Below are positions 28,761-37,676 of a stretch of 64,000 nucleotides of DNA, in pieces. Origin of the DNA: Acinetobacter calcoaceticus (GTDB taxonomy: Bacteria; Pseudomonadota; Gammaproteobacteria; Pseudomonadales; Moraxellaceae); assembly GCF_900520355.1 (NCBI RefSeq), contig NZ_LS999521.1, positions 2,914,001 to 2,978,000 of the forward strand, written 5' to 3'. Numbering within the stretch: the first letter of the stretch is position 1; every line of letters begins with the position of its first letter. The translations under genes and the position numbers were made by a program. The notes beneath the pieces are model-generated. The model ran no database searches, was not told the DNA's origin, and was given only the letters and a program-made list of their open reading frames with translations.

Positions 28761-29201
28761 TCAATTTTTTAACCACATCCAAATTAATACCCCAGCCATA
28801 CATAAAATTGCCGGATAGACAAACCACGGATGTGGAATAGTCCAAATCATAAAAATAGCCGCCAAACTCATACTGAATGTCGAGATATATTTTGCCTTTT
28901 TAGGAATACGCCGATGTTCTTGCCACTCGCGAATGAGTGGACCAATATAACGATGATTTCGAAACCATTGATGAAGTTTTTCAGAGCCTCGAGCCGCAAA
29001 GAAAACAGCCAAAATTATAAAATCAACGGTAGGTAAACCCGGAATAAAAACACCCAATATGCCAAGTGCAATACACAACCAAGCCAAACCAATAAACACC
29101 CAACGCGCCCAAACAGAACGGGCAAGCTTACTGACTGGTTGAGCGGGTGCTAACGACTGCTCATGTTTTACGATCACATTTACTTGATTGAGTTTGTCCA
29201 T
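28761..29201 (-). CDS. YbaN/DUF454 family inner-membrane protein
   Basis: A 146-residue protein with a hydrophobic pair around residues 31-65 and another near 105-140. It shows the DUF454 signature: GILGVFIPGLPTVDFIILAVFFAARGSEKLHQWF, given here as positions about 43-76, followed by GPLIREWQEHRRIPKKAK. Function is unknown. The gene begins 26 bp after hemO on the same strand and is probably the last gene of the heme operon. DUF454 genes are often found next to heme-oxygenase genes, so a link to iron stress is plausible. Confidence 0.88.
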   Translation of the reverse strand: MDKLNQVNVIVKHEQSLAPAQPVSKLARSVWARWVFIGLAWLCIALGILGVFIPGLPTVDFIILAVFFAARGSEKLHQWFRNHRYIGPLIREWQEHRRIPKKAKYISTFSMSLAAIFMIWTIPHPWFVYPAILCMAGVLIWMWLKN

Positions 29202-29227
29202 ACCGGGTAGCCTTCATCCACTTTTTA

Positions 29228-29827
29228 TTATTTCAATTCATCAAGCTGATCAAGCGCCTGACCAAAATATCCAAAGGCATCTAAAGCACCTTGTACAACA
29301 CGATCTTGCTGGGTCCGGTCGAAACCCGTTTCGTCGAGTGCTTGCACAAAACGTTTCCAGACTTTAGCGCGCCCTTCGGGATAGGCTGCTAAATTACGCG
29401 CAGCAAACGTTTCCGAAAACCCTAGATGTTTTTGGGCCTCTTTAAATAAAAATGCAGCCCCTAAGGTTGAACCTTCAGACACATAAATCCAGCCTAAAGC
29501 TTCGGGTAGCTGTACGTTTTCACTGTGTAATTGCTGTCCGTTAGGTTGAATACCTAAATCATTTAAATCGGCAAGTGCTTGTTTTGAGCGGCCGCGAATA
29601 TCTAGGTCCGGAATCAGTCCTGCCACGCCCTCTTTTTCAAAAAGATGTTCAATTTCGCGCTGAAAGTAATATTGAGACAACGTAAATTGTGCGTATTTTT
29701 CTTTACTTGAAAACACCTTTGCTTGCGACATTAATTGATGCATACGTTCATGTTCAGCAGCGGTTTCTTGTTTCAAACGTAAAGACAAGCTGTTACTAAT
29801 GATTTGTTCTGTAGATGAGTTCATCAT
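29228..29827 (-). CDS. hemO: Heme oxygenase (biliverdin-producing)
   Basis: A 199-residue heme oxygenase of the bacterial HemO/BphO type. The proximal heme-ligand His lies in AAEHERMHQLM (about residues 24-34), and the distal helix is GWIYVSEGSTLGAAFLFKEA, containing the Gly-rich kink over the heme. It opens heme to release iron, CO and biliverdin in the cytoplasm, which explains its place behind heme-uptake genes. The start is set by AGGAGAAAG directly before the ATG. It lies 32 bp after tonB. Confidence 0.93.
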   Translation of the reverse strand: MMNSSTEQIISNSLSLRLKQETAAEHERMHQLMSQAKVFSSKEKYAQFTLSQYYFQREIEHLFEKEGVAGLIPDLDIRGRSKQALADLNDLGIQPNGQQLHSENVQLPEALGWIYVSEGSTLGAAFLFKEAQKHLGFSETFAARNLAAYPEGRAKVWKRFVQALDETGFDRTQQDRVVQGALDAFGYFGQALDQLDELK

Positions 29828-29859
29828 CTTTCTCCTGCAAAATGGATATGGCTCATCGG

Positions 29860-30783
29860 TTAACGGCCCCGATTGAGTTTGAGTTGGACTGGAAAATCCA
29901 CAACAATGGTCACGGCCCGACCATTAATTTTGTGGGGTTTAAATCTGGATTTACGTACAGCTTGCATGACCCGTTCATCAAGGCTTTGAATGCCTGAACT
30001 TTGACGTACCTGTATGTCAATCGGTTTACCTTTTTCATTAATACGAATACGCACCTCAACCAAACGATTTTGTTGTTTTAACTCGCGGTCATCATAGTCA
30101 AGCCCGCCAAAACTCAGCACATCCACACTACTCACCTGAACAACGTCATCGTGTTCAACTTGAGTACTAGGTGCTTTTGAATATTCTTGCTGCGTTGCTG
30201 GTGTTTTGACACCGCCACTTTTGGTTATGCTGCTGATGTTTTGTGGCAGGTGCTCACTTTTCGTTTGTGCAATGTCTGTCGAACTCAACTGTTTGTCTGT
30301 ATGGGCCGCCAGCCTTTCTGTACGCTGCGCTGGTTGGAGTGAAGCTAAACTGTTTAAATTTGCTTTTGATTGTGCTTGCTGTTTGTCACTTAAATTATTT
30401 TGCACCACCTCTTTAGAAGCAGTTTTTGACACTAATGTCTGAACATTTTTAGGCGAGTTTTTTGATTCTTCAGGTATAGAAGATACCGAACTGTTTAACG
30501 TAGATTTAGGCGTTAAACTTTTTCCGATAGGCTTACTTTCCGTCTGGTCATTTGATGGCTTTTTAGCAGGTGCCAGCGACACAAAACTTACTTTTAAGGC
30601 ATCTACTTTTGGTGATGTCGCAAAAGTGTAAGGTTCAATTAAATGGCTCAGCATCCAAACAGCAAACACATGCAGACCAATCACAACAGCTACGGTTAAG
30701 CACTTATAAAAATGCTTCGGCCATTGTGTTAAAGGCAGTTTGACCATTGGCTCATGTGTAGGGAATAAAGATTTTGATTTCAT
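29860..30783 (-). CDS. tonB: Energy transducer TonB of the heme cluster
   Basis: A 307-residue TonB. Cytoplasmic residues 1-28 precede a single anchor helix, TVAVVIGLHVFAVWMLSHL. The periplasmic spacer (about 60-225) is rich in Ser, Lys, Gln and Asn rather than the usual Pro-Lys repeats. The C-terminal domain is canonical: VEVRIRINEKGKPIDIQV, QSSGIQSLDERVMQAVRKS and FKPHKINGRAVTIVVDFP. It couples the proton gradient to HphR. It starts 10 bp after the hsmA stop, so it is a dedicated partner. Confidence 0.92.
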   Translation of the reverse strand: MKSKSLFPTHEPMVKLPLTQWPKHFYKCLTVAVVIGLHVFAVWMLSHLIEPYTFATSPKVDALKVSFVSLAPAKKPSNDQTESKPIGKSLTPKSTLNSSVSSIPEESKNSPKNVQTLVSKTASKEVVQNNLSDKQQAQSKANLNSLASLQPAQRTERLAAHTDKQLSSTDIAQTKSEHLPQNISSITKSGGVKTPATQQEYSKAPSTQVEHDDVVQVSSVDVLSFGGLDYDDRELKQQNRLVEVRIRINEKGKPIDIQVRQSSGIQSLDERVMQAVRKSRFKPHKINGRAVTIVVDFPVQLKLNRGR

Positions 30784-30793
30784 AGCTTATTCC

Positions 30794-32284
30794 CTAAAAA
30801 CGATGCTCAAGCTTGAGGCTAATGTTGTGTTTATCGTAGGAATACAACCAATCGACATTGCTTTTATTATGGTTATAGCGGTAGGTTAAATTGGGTGTCA
30901 TGCCATAAAACTCAAAGCGCGGCATTTGCACAACAAAGGTATAGTTCTGTTCAAAATCATGACGGCGTGCCAAGAAAGTTTCTGCATATTTATCAAACAG
31001 ACGCCAACGGTAAGAGCTCAATAAAGTGGTGTTAAATCCTGTGCTCCAAGATTTGCTTAAGCCCAACCGCATACCTTGCTGCTGGTATGCAGCCATATAT
31101 TTTTCTTGGGTCGAATGGTCGACTACATCTAAACCACCAAAAACAGTCCACTGATCTGGAAAAATCTTCCAGAAAGTGACGAAGGCCGAACTTTCTACGC
31201 CATCTAGAGTTTTATATTTCTGATAATTTAAATCTTTACTTTCAGCTTCAAGCTTAAAGGCTTTATCTGCCGAGATAAAATGCATCCATTCAGCACGTGC
31301 CCCCCACGTATTGTAAAGACCATCATTGCCATAACGTTTATGTTCAAAAAGCGGGCTCACCCCAATTTGATTTTTTAAGTCAAAGTAGCTATAGCCTGCA
31401 TTAATGTTAATAGTAGATTCATTAAATGCCGCGTGGTCGTTATAAGACTGTCCAAAAGCCAACGCACGTAAAGCCACGCCATGATGCCCCTTAATCGCAT
31501 AGCGTTTAATCAGACTAGCTTCATAATCTAAACCTGTTGCCGACTCAGCTTTAGGCGTCCCACGGGTAACTTGCTCAATTGGAATAATATTACCCTTACT
31601 ATCTTTGCCATAAAGGGTCCATGTTTTGCTCTGTTCAGACGAACTATTTAAATTACTGACATAGGTGTAACCCGCTGAAACTGAGCCTTGCCAAGAGTCT
31701 CGTTTTTTTAGTGCCTGAACAAAAGTATTTACTGTTGTTAAAACTCCAGACGGGATTACAGCAGGGTCGCTTTGTTTAAGTTTGTCTTGAATGGAAATAA
31801 AAAGGCGTGCTGCTTCCTTATTCTTCTGTTGTTCAAACAGCACGCGCGCTAACTCAAGTTCACAAATTAAATTATGAGGTTGTTGTTTTAGGCTGCTTTG
31901 AAATTTTTGTTCAGCCAATTTCAGTTGACCCTGAGAACGTGCAACTGCCCCTTCGGCAAAGTCGGTTAAAGCCCGATCGTAGCCAACATATTTCTTATAA
32001 TGTTCTAAATAAACCGTGGCTTTGAGCCACTGTTTTTGCATGACTGCCAAATATAACGCCTTGGCAAGATCATTCTGGTTTTGCTCAACACTATATTCTT
32101 GTCCATTAATTTGAAGTTTTGGTAATTGCTCGGTACTACGAATGGTTCCCTGCTCATGAAACTGTCGCTGTTCTTGCAAAATCGTTTGGTCCAAACTTTG
32201 ATTGAGACGAAGCTGTGTGTCTTCGTCGGCATATAAAAATGGACAACTCAACAATGTCAGACAGCACAAAAGCGTTCGTTTCAT
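30794..32284 (-). CDS. hsmA: Slam-type outer-membrane exporter of the hemophore
   Basis: A 496-residue surface-lipoprotein-assembly-modifier family protein. The ATG at 32284 gives a proper signal peptide (MKRTLLCCLTLLSCPFLYA); an upstream start would run through the terminator after hphA. Residues about 60-200 are TPR-like helices (AEGAVARSQGQLKLAEQKFQ, LELARVLFEQQKNKEAARLF). From about 220 the alternating beta-strand pattern of the Slam barrel runs to a C-terminal aromatic F (LKLEHRF). In A. baumannii this type of exporter (HsmA) secretes the hemophore HphA, encoded directly upstream. Confidence 0.9.
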   Translation of the reverse strand: MKRTLLCCLTLLSCPFLYADEDTQLRLNQSLDQTILQEQRQFHEQGTIRSTEQLPKLQINGQEYSVEQNQNDLAKALYLAVMQKQWLKATVYLEHYKKYVGYDRALTDFAEGAVARSQGQLKLAEQKFQSSLKQQPHNLICELELARVLFEQQKNKEAARLFISIQDKLKQSDPAVIPSGVLTTVNTFVQALKKRDSWQGSVSAGYTYVSNLNSSSEQSKTWTLYGKDSKGNIIPIEQVTRGTPKAESATGLDYEASLIKRYAIKGHHGVALRALAFGQSYNDHAAFNESTININAGYSYFDLKNQIGVSPLFEHKRYGNDGLYNTWGARAEWMHFISADKAFKLEAESKDLNYQKYKTLDGVESSAFVTFWKIFPDQWTVFGGLDVVDHSTQEKYMAAYQQQGMRLGLSKSWSTGFNTTLLSSYRWRLFDKYAETFLARRHDFEQNYTFVVQMPRFEFYGMTPNLTYRYNHNKSNVDWLYSYDKHNISLKLEHRF

Positions 32285-32317
32285 AAAACAATAAACCTGA
32301 AGCAACCAAGCAAAAAT

Positions 32318-32355
32318 CCAAAAACAAAAGGAATCTACGTGTGTAGATTCCTTTT
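32318..32355 (-). terminator. Strong intercistronic terminator between hphA and hsmA
   Basis: AAAAGGAATCTAC (32326-32338) - GTGT - GTAGATTCCTTTT (32343-32355), a perfect 13-bp stem. On the minus strand it is followed by GTTTTTGGATTTTT. It starts 8 bp after the hphA stop. Confidence 0.88.
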
Positions 32356-32362
32356 GCATTCA

Positions 32363-33154
32363 TTAATTTTTAGCACCGCCAAATGCAGTGTTGTAAGACA
32401 CGTTATCAAACTGGGCAATACCCGCTAAAGCCGAAGCATTTGCACCAAAGAATTGACCTTGAACCACACCAGAGTTGTCTACCCCAGCCGTACCGTTAGC
32501 CGTTGCCAAACCTGCAAAGGCAGCAGTACCCGGGTTAAATGCCACACCATCTAGGCTTAATGATGAAACAGCCGTACCCGTTCCTGTAAGCGTCCCTTCA
32601 AGTGTGCCCGCGCCATAGTTTGCCGTGAACGTACCACTTAACAGATTGCTTGCAGAGCCATTAATACCTGCAACGGTATAGGTCGCAGTACCCGCGGTTG
32701 GAACCGTGGTATTGGTGTTATCACCCGCGTAGTAAACGGTATGGCTCGCGCTTGCCGGCGTGTCGCCCGCTTTCCACCATTCACCAAAATAGACTTCCTG
32801 TGTGCCCACCTGACCAAAGTTAAAATTACCTAATGCACTGTGTGAAGGCGGCATTGCCGACACTGGAATATGCGAAATATTAAAGGTTTTGCTACCAACT
32901 GTTACATTGGTGTTGCTCGTTCCCTGAGCAGCAAAAGCCTGAGCCAAACCTTTTAACGAATTAAAACCTGTAAAAGCGTTATAGGGCGCACCCGCAGCTT
33001 GAACCGATACTGCTGCTACACCACCCGGATGGCTCGCATTAGCAGCAGCACCGATTTTGATGTTACTTTCATTACTCGAAATACCATCAATACCTGCATA
33101 AGCAAATGCAGTTGAACAAGCAACAAGACCCAAGAACAATTGAGAGATTTTCAT
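32363..33154 (-). CDS. hphA: Secreted hemophore HphA (hemophilin-type Slam substrate)
   Basis: A 263-residue exported protein. The signal peptide MKISQLFLGLVACSTAFAYA has no lipobox, so the product is soluble and secreted rather than a lipoprotein. The mature N-terminal part (about 22-150) has His and hydrophobic residues in FNISHIPVSAMPPSHSALG that may bind heme. The C-terminal half is Gly/Thr/Ala-rich beta sequence ending GVVQGQFFGANASALAG, the TbpB-like barrel motif used by Slam exporters for recognition. Position between the receptor and Slam genes supports HphA, which takes heme from hemoglobin and delivers it to HphR. Confidence 0.9.
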   Translation of the reverse strand: MKISQLFLGLVACSTAFAYAGIDGISSNESNIKIGAAANASHPGGVAAVSVQAAGAPYNAFTGFNSLKGLAQAFAAQGTSNTNVTVGSKTFNISHIPVSAMPPSHSALGNFNFGQVGTQEVYFGEWWKAGDTPASASHTVYYAGDNTNTTVPTAGTATYTVAGINGSASNLLSGTFTANYGAGTLEGTLTGTGTAVSSLSLDGVAFNPGTAAFAGLATANGTAGVDNSGVVQGQFFGANASALAGIAQFDNVSYNTAFGGAKN

Positions 33155-33265
33155 TTGTTGTTACTCCATTTTTTTAAAACTAAGTTATTGTTTAATTTAA
33201 AATAACGTTTTCGCTATTTTTAGTTTATTGAGTAGGCCCAGTTGCAAACCTACTCGGGCTTTTTT

Positions 33266-33285
33266 GTAAATAATAATCATTCAAT
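33266..33285 (-). promoter_or_regulatory. Fur-box-like site upstream of hphA
   Basis: GTAAATAATAATCATTCAAT (plus-strand reading) matches the 19-bp Fur consensus at about 13 positions, with ATAATCATT intact. It lies about 110 bp before hphA, after the receptor gene, and shares the block AATCATTCAAT with the site before hphR. Confidence 0.45.
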
Positions 33286-33346
33286 TTTATTATTTACCGT
33301 TACCTGACTCCCCTTTTATGTATGTGTAGAGGGAATCAAATTCTGT

Positions 33347-36300
33347 TTAAAATTTTGTGGTCCAACTGATTTTCATTGTTCGGCCCGGTGCGGCCATGGC
33401 GCTTCGGGTTAAAGGATCGATATAAAACTGGTTAGAAAGATTACTGCCGACAAACTCAACGGTGTTGTAGTCATCGACCTGATAACGCGCATAGGCATCA
33501 AAAATCCACGTGTCATTCCATGCCAAAGGCACATTGAGGTAATAGCCTTTATTGACGCTAGCATCATTGTTTTTGCGTAGTGGGCTTTCATAAGCTTTAT
33601 AAAATGTTGCACGCGCGCCGAGCTCTAACTTTTCATCTAAAAAGCGTGCGCCAAGCAAACCGTGAAAACTCAGTTCAGGTGTGGCCATTGTCACTAAGTA
33701 GCCATTTGGGAAACCGTCATCGACACAGCGCTGATAGGGTTCACGGAACGCAATACCCTGCTCGGTTTGAACTGTGCCGCCTAAAATCATTTTGTTAATG
33801 GCACTATTGGTGTCACACACTTCATTTTTTAAGTTATAAGCCACGCTCAAGTCTGTGAAGAAGCCTCCATTATCAAAACGGCTTTGTAGCTCTAAACCTG
33901 ATAGTTTTTGTTCATCCATATTGGTAAAAATAAGGTTTTGATCACGCTCAATCACATTTTTGGTTTTGTTGTAGTAATAGGCGAGTTTAATATCGGCGTT
34001 GCGTGCTGTGCTGAACCAGTCACGCATGTCATAGGCATAGCCCACTTCGTAGTTAAAAGCGTGTTCAGGTTTGATTGCTTGATATGGCAACATGGCAGAA
34101 AAACCGACAGTGCTTTCAAACAAACTTGGTAAGCGATATTCCTCTGCATAGCGTGCATAGATTCTGCTGTTTGGCGTGAGGTGAATTGAGGCACCTAACT
34201 GCGGTGCCCAGCCACTATCTTTAACTTTGTCGGCAGACTCAACCGGAACTTGGTCTACCACTGACATAAAGTTCCCGCCAGTTACTACGTACTTTTGTCC
34301 AGAGGCATTGAGCTGGTTTAAAGGATTATCGGCAAGCGACAATTGCCCATTAGCATCTGCTTTCCAGCTCAGCGTATTTTTCTGTGCCCAGATCATGTTA
34401 TACAAAGTGCTCTCTGATGCAGGCACAGTGTCGAGCTGCCCATCCCAATCAGGATTTTTTGTGGCATAGCGCTGTTTTAAAACATTGATTAAACGCTGCT
34501 GAGTCGAGGTATAACTCTCGGGCATGGTCTGATATTCAAAGGTATATTCTTTAAGCTTCGCTTTTTTGGTAAACAGCGGATTTAAATTCGGGTCAATCTC
34601 GCTCTGCAAAGACTTATTTAAAAAGTCATCAACAGCCCAATACGAGCGATAACGCATGCCCGCATCAAAACTTAACCAAGACAGTGGTCGATAATTAAAA
34701 TTAAAGTCGAACGTTTTTTCCTCACGGCGCCCTGCTCGTGGCAGTGCCTGATAGAGCGAATAACTTGGGCCAAATTCGCCATACACATCATCGGACGTCA
34801 GTTTTTCATTTAAGAAACTTCCACCGAGCGTCAAATCAAGCTGGTCAAGCAAACGGGTTTTATTACTGACCGTAATGCCTTTACGCGTATTGTCAGAATG
34901 GCTTATCGCCGTGTTAATAATGGTGTTATCTCGAAAGTCGATTGTGGTTGGCCACCCACCACGTGTATAGGTCTGGCTTTCGGTGTCGGTTTGCCAAATG
35001 TTGGCATAGAAATCAATCCAGCGATTATTCTCAGGCTTAAATTTATATTCGAGGCTATAAGCTTTAGAGTGAATATTGCTTAAAGGCCACTGCGGAACAC
35101 CCAAGTCAGGCGTAATACCCCACACAATTCGAGACGGCATAATTTCACCAAAAATATTTTTGGTATCTCGGTAAGTTAGTTTAAGGGTCTGATCATCTGT
35201 TGGACGATAGGTCCCTTTTAATAACCACGACTCCATGTGACTTGAAGTGTTGGGAACTTCATCGCCCGGTTGATAGGCATAGGCAAAGTAAGGAATAAAG
35301 TCGAGGCTACTGTCTGGTGTCGCTCGTTTATAGTAGCCCGCGCCATGTGTGCCCGAAAAATAATTGCCGCGCTCACGTACTGCATACACTGCCAGTAAAT
35401 CGAATTTATCTTGCTTAGTTGCAATTGCCAGTCGGCCCGCCAAGTCGTCGCCCGAAAAATTAGAGTTATCACTTCTGGTCCGGTTCTTTTTATAAATATC
35501 AGGGTCGTATTTCGCCCCATTCATGTCGATCCAAGGCTTTGTATCATCGTAATTTTGGCCCACTTTACTCATGTCTGGCAAAGACGGATCGATTGAGTTG
35601 GTAGAGCCTTCTACTTTTAACTCAGCACCAAAAGACTTACCCGGACGAACAATGTCATCGGCCTCTAGCGTTTTAACCACCACACCACCACCAACAGAAG
35701 TTGTGGTATTGCGCTCTAAAGATGGGCCTTTAATGACTTCAATGCCCGCAATAAGATTGGGGTCGATATAGTTTCGGTTGTTTACCCCGTTATAGCCACG
35801 CCACACCGCAATCGACTGTTCAGTGCCATCAATGGTTAATGGCACACGGCCAACGCCCTGCACACCACGTACACTTGGGTCGAGTGCGCCACTGTTACGG
35901 GCATCGCCGCTATAGACTCCCACCATGCCTTGTAAAACATCGGCAGGATTGGTTCCTTTAAAGCGCTCGACATAGTCTTTGCCTGCATAGACCGAAGAAC
36001 GGTTTGCGTCATAAACTTTGTTATAGCCTTCTGTGTCGCGGTCTTCTTTGCCATACACCACAATTGGCGTGAGTCGTACCGATGCATCTTCTTCAATTAC
36101 GGCACTACTTGGTGGCAGGCTAACGCCCTGAACCTTAGATGAAGTGACCCTTGGCGTAGATTTTTTGGTGAGTGTGTAGCCCTGCCCAACTTTTACAGCA
36201 TTAAATTCGGTTGCTTTTAAAAGCTGCTCAAAACCTTGCTCAACAGCAAAATTGCCTTTTAAGCCTAGGCTATGTAACCCTTGGAGTTGCTGAGCATCCA

Positions 36301-36520
36301 TTGCAATTGAAGTACCCGATTGTTCGGCAAATTGATTGAGTACGTTAGCAAGGCGACCAGCAGGAATGTTATAGCTTTTAACTCCGGCTGTTTCTGCATA
36401 GGCCTGCTGCATAGGCAGCGTAACAAGTCCACCCATCGACACAGCATGTATCGCAAACGCCAGTGTTGAAAATCGAAAAATCGATCGATTCCGCTTTTGC
36501 CCCGTTCCCGCTTTTTTCAT
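33347..36520 (-). CDS. hphR: TonB-dependent heme/hemophore receptor HphR with signalling domain
   Basis: A 1057-residue outer-membrane receptor. The signal peptide (about 1-42, ending QQAYA) is followed by a secretin/TonB N-terminal (STN) domain: YNIPAGRLANVLNQFAEQSG at 50-69, then residues up to about 115. The plug has NPADVLQGMVGVYSGDARNSG and SVRGVQGVGRVPLTIDG, and the 22-strand barrel ends in ISWTTKF with the terminal Phe. The STN domain talks to the FecR-type protein encoded upstream, so heme binding should induce the cluster. It is larger than most siderophore receptors, as usual for hemoprotein receptors. Confidence 0.9.
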   Translation of the reverse strand: MKKAGTGQKRNRSIFRFSTLAFAIHAVSMGGLVTLPMQQAYAETAGVKSYNIPAGRLANVLNQFAEQSGTSIAMDAQQLQGLHSLGLKGNFAVEQGFEQLLKATEFNAVKVGQGYTLTKKSTPRVTSSKVQGVSLPPSSAVIEEDASVRLTPIVVYGKEDRDTEGYNKVYDANRSSVYAGKDYVERFKGTNPADVLQGMVGVYSGDARNSGALDPSVRGVQGVGRVPLTIDGTEQSIAVWRGYNGVNNRNYIDPNLIAGIEVIKGPSLERNTTTSVGGGVVVKTLEADDIVRPGKSFGAELKVEGSTNSIDPSLPDMSKVGQNYDDTKPWIDMNGAKYDPDIYKKNRTRSDNSNFSGDDLAGRLAIATKQDKFDLLAVYAVRERGNYFSGTHGAGYYKRATPDSSLDFIPYFAYAYQPGDEVPNTSSHMESWLLKGTYRPTDDQTLKLTYRDTKNIFGEIMPSRIVWGITPDLGVPQWPLSNIHSKAYSLEYKFKPENNRWIDFYANIWQTDTESQTYTRGGWPTTIDFRDNTIINTAISHSDNTRKGITVSNKTRLLDQLDLTLGGSFLNEKLTSDDVYGEFGPSYSLYQALPRAGRREEKTFDFNFNYRPLSWLSFDAGMRYRSYWAVDDFLNKSLQSEIDPNLNPLFTKKAKLKEYTFEYQTMPESYTSTQQRLINVLKQRYATKNPDWDGQLDTVPASESTLYNMIWAQKNTLSWKADANGQLSLADNPLNQLNASGQKYVVTGGNFMSVVDQVPVESADKVKDSGWAPQLGASIHLTPNSRIYARYAEEYRLPSLFESTVGFSAMLPYQAIKPEHAFNYEVGYAYDMRDWFSTARNADIKLAYYYNKTKNVIERDQNLIFTNMDEQKLSGLELQSRFDNGGFFTDLSVAYNLKNEVCDTNSAINKMILGGTVQTEQGIAFREPYQRCVDDGFPNGYLVTMATPELSFHGLLGARFLDEKLELGARATFYKAYESPLRKNNDASVNKGYYLNVPLAWNDTWIFDAYARYQVDDYNTVEFVGSNLSNQFYIDPLTRSAMAAPGRTMKISWTTKF

Positions 36521-36541
36521 TTGCCACGCCCCAGTAAATCG

Positions 36542-36559
36542 TAATAAGAATCATTCAAT
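36542..36559 (-). promoter_or_regulatory. Regulatory motif upstream of hphR
   Basis: TAATAAGAATCATTCAAT, 22 bp before the receptor start codon, resembles the site before hphA (TAATAATCATTCAAT). It matches Fur at about 12 of 19 positions. It may be a Fur site or part of the promoter used by the cluster's own ECF sigma factor. Confidence 0.4.
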
Positions 36560-36659
36560 ACAACAAATTAAAATGATCCATATTTATTGCTTCTACTTAC
36601 TATGACGAACGACTTTCAAAAAAGTGGAACCTAAAATTGAAAATAAATTTAATTTTTTA

Positions 36660-37676
36660 TTATTTTAAAGAAACCATGACCACGAACGGCGTGATTTGCT
36701 TAATTTTCAGGTCTGGAAAAACCGTAGCCAAAAGTTTAAGCGATTCTGTGGTTTGATCTAAAGGCAACACCGCATTGACCCGCACATGTTGCAACGCTGC
36801 ATCATTAAAAATAATTTTGCCTTTGTAGTTGCGGTCTAGCTCTTGTAGCACTTGATTCAATGGCAAGTTTTCTACCATAAGCTGATGCTTTTGCCATTTT
36901 TGTTGTTCGTTATAAACATTCAGTGCAGGCAGTTTTTGTACGCCATTTTCGTCCATTTTAATGGCTTGCCCTGCTTCAACAATCGCCTGACGAGTCGCAT
37001 GCAATTGGATGGTTTTAACCTGTGTCGCTTCTACTTTTACCTTTGAGTGCAACATCTTAAGTTCGGTTGCCGAAGGGTCATAACTGACGCTAAAAGCTGT
37101 GCCGAGTGCCTGAATTTGCCCATGACTGGTTTTGACCAAAAACGGTCTGGTCTTATCTTTAGCCACATCGACATAAATTTGACCTTGTACCAACTCAACC
37201 ACTCGCTGATTGGTTTTAAAATCAAGATTGACTGCGCTTTTACCGCGTAAAATTAAACGTGAACCATCTGGCAAGGTTTGCGTGGTCCACTGCCCCGATT
37301 GCCCTTGAATATCAGCCGTCACATAGGCCACTGTAGTATCGGTTAAATAAAATAATGCCCCACTAATAGCAACAAACACAACGGCAAAAGCTGTTCCTGC
37401 ACGTAAATGTTTATAGGCTTTGCCTGAGCTTAGGCCAGCTTTAAGGGCAACTTTAGTGACTTTTTTATGTCCGCTGGTTTGGGAAAGTTTTTGAATTGAA
37501 CCGATACACTGTTCTATGTCGGCAGCCACTTGGCGATGTTGCTCACTGTTTTTTTTCCACTCTTCAAATTTTTGTTTGGCGGTTTTTCGCAAGCTTTCAT
37601 CATCCGAACTCAGTTGAACAATCCAATGCGCGGCTTCTTCAACCAGTTGGTGATGTTTGCTTTTATCCATGGCCAT
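36660..37676 (-). CDS. FecR family anti-sigma regulator
   Basis: A 338-residue FecR-type protein. An N-terminal cytoplasmic DUF4880-like segment (AAHWIVQLSSDDESL to HRQVAADIEQ) is followed by one membrane helix at about residues 93-111 (FAVVFVAISGALFYLT) and the periplasmic FecR domain (TLPDGSRLILRGKSAVNLDF). The C-terminal part resembles a short secretin-like domain (NLPLNQVLQELDRNYKGKI). It should hold the ECF sigma factor inactive until the receptor's STN domain signals heme. Its ATG follows directly after the sigma gene's TAA, so the two are coupled. Confidence 0.9.
   Translation of the reverse strand: MAMDKSKHHQLVEEAAHWIVQLSSDDESLRKTAKQKFEEWKKNSEQHRQVAADIEQCIGSIQKLSQTSGHKKVTKVALKAGLSSGKAYKHLRAGTAFAVVFVAISGALFYLTDTTVAYVTADIQGQSGQWTTQTLPDGSRLILRGKSAVNLDFKTNQRVVELVQGQIYVDVAKDKTRPFLVKTSHGQIQALGTAFSVSYDPSATELKMLHSKVKVEATQVKTIQLHATRQAIVEAGQAIKMDENGVQKLPALNVYNEQQKWQKHQLMVENLPLNQVLQELDRNYKGKIIFNDAALQHVRVNAVLPLDQTTESLKLLATVFPDLKIKQITPFVVMVSLK

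Noticed and set aside
32285..32359. N-terminal extension of the Slam exporter from an ATG at 32359
   Set aside because: It would translate through the terminator hairpin and place a non-signal sequence before a perfect signal peptide.
33347..36520. Many open frames on both strands within the receptor gene
   Set aside because: They are shadows of a long, G+C-richer coding region; none has a ribosome site or a recognisable product.
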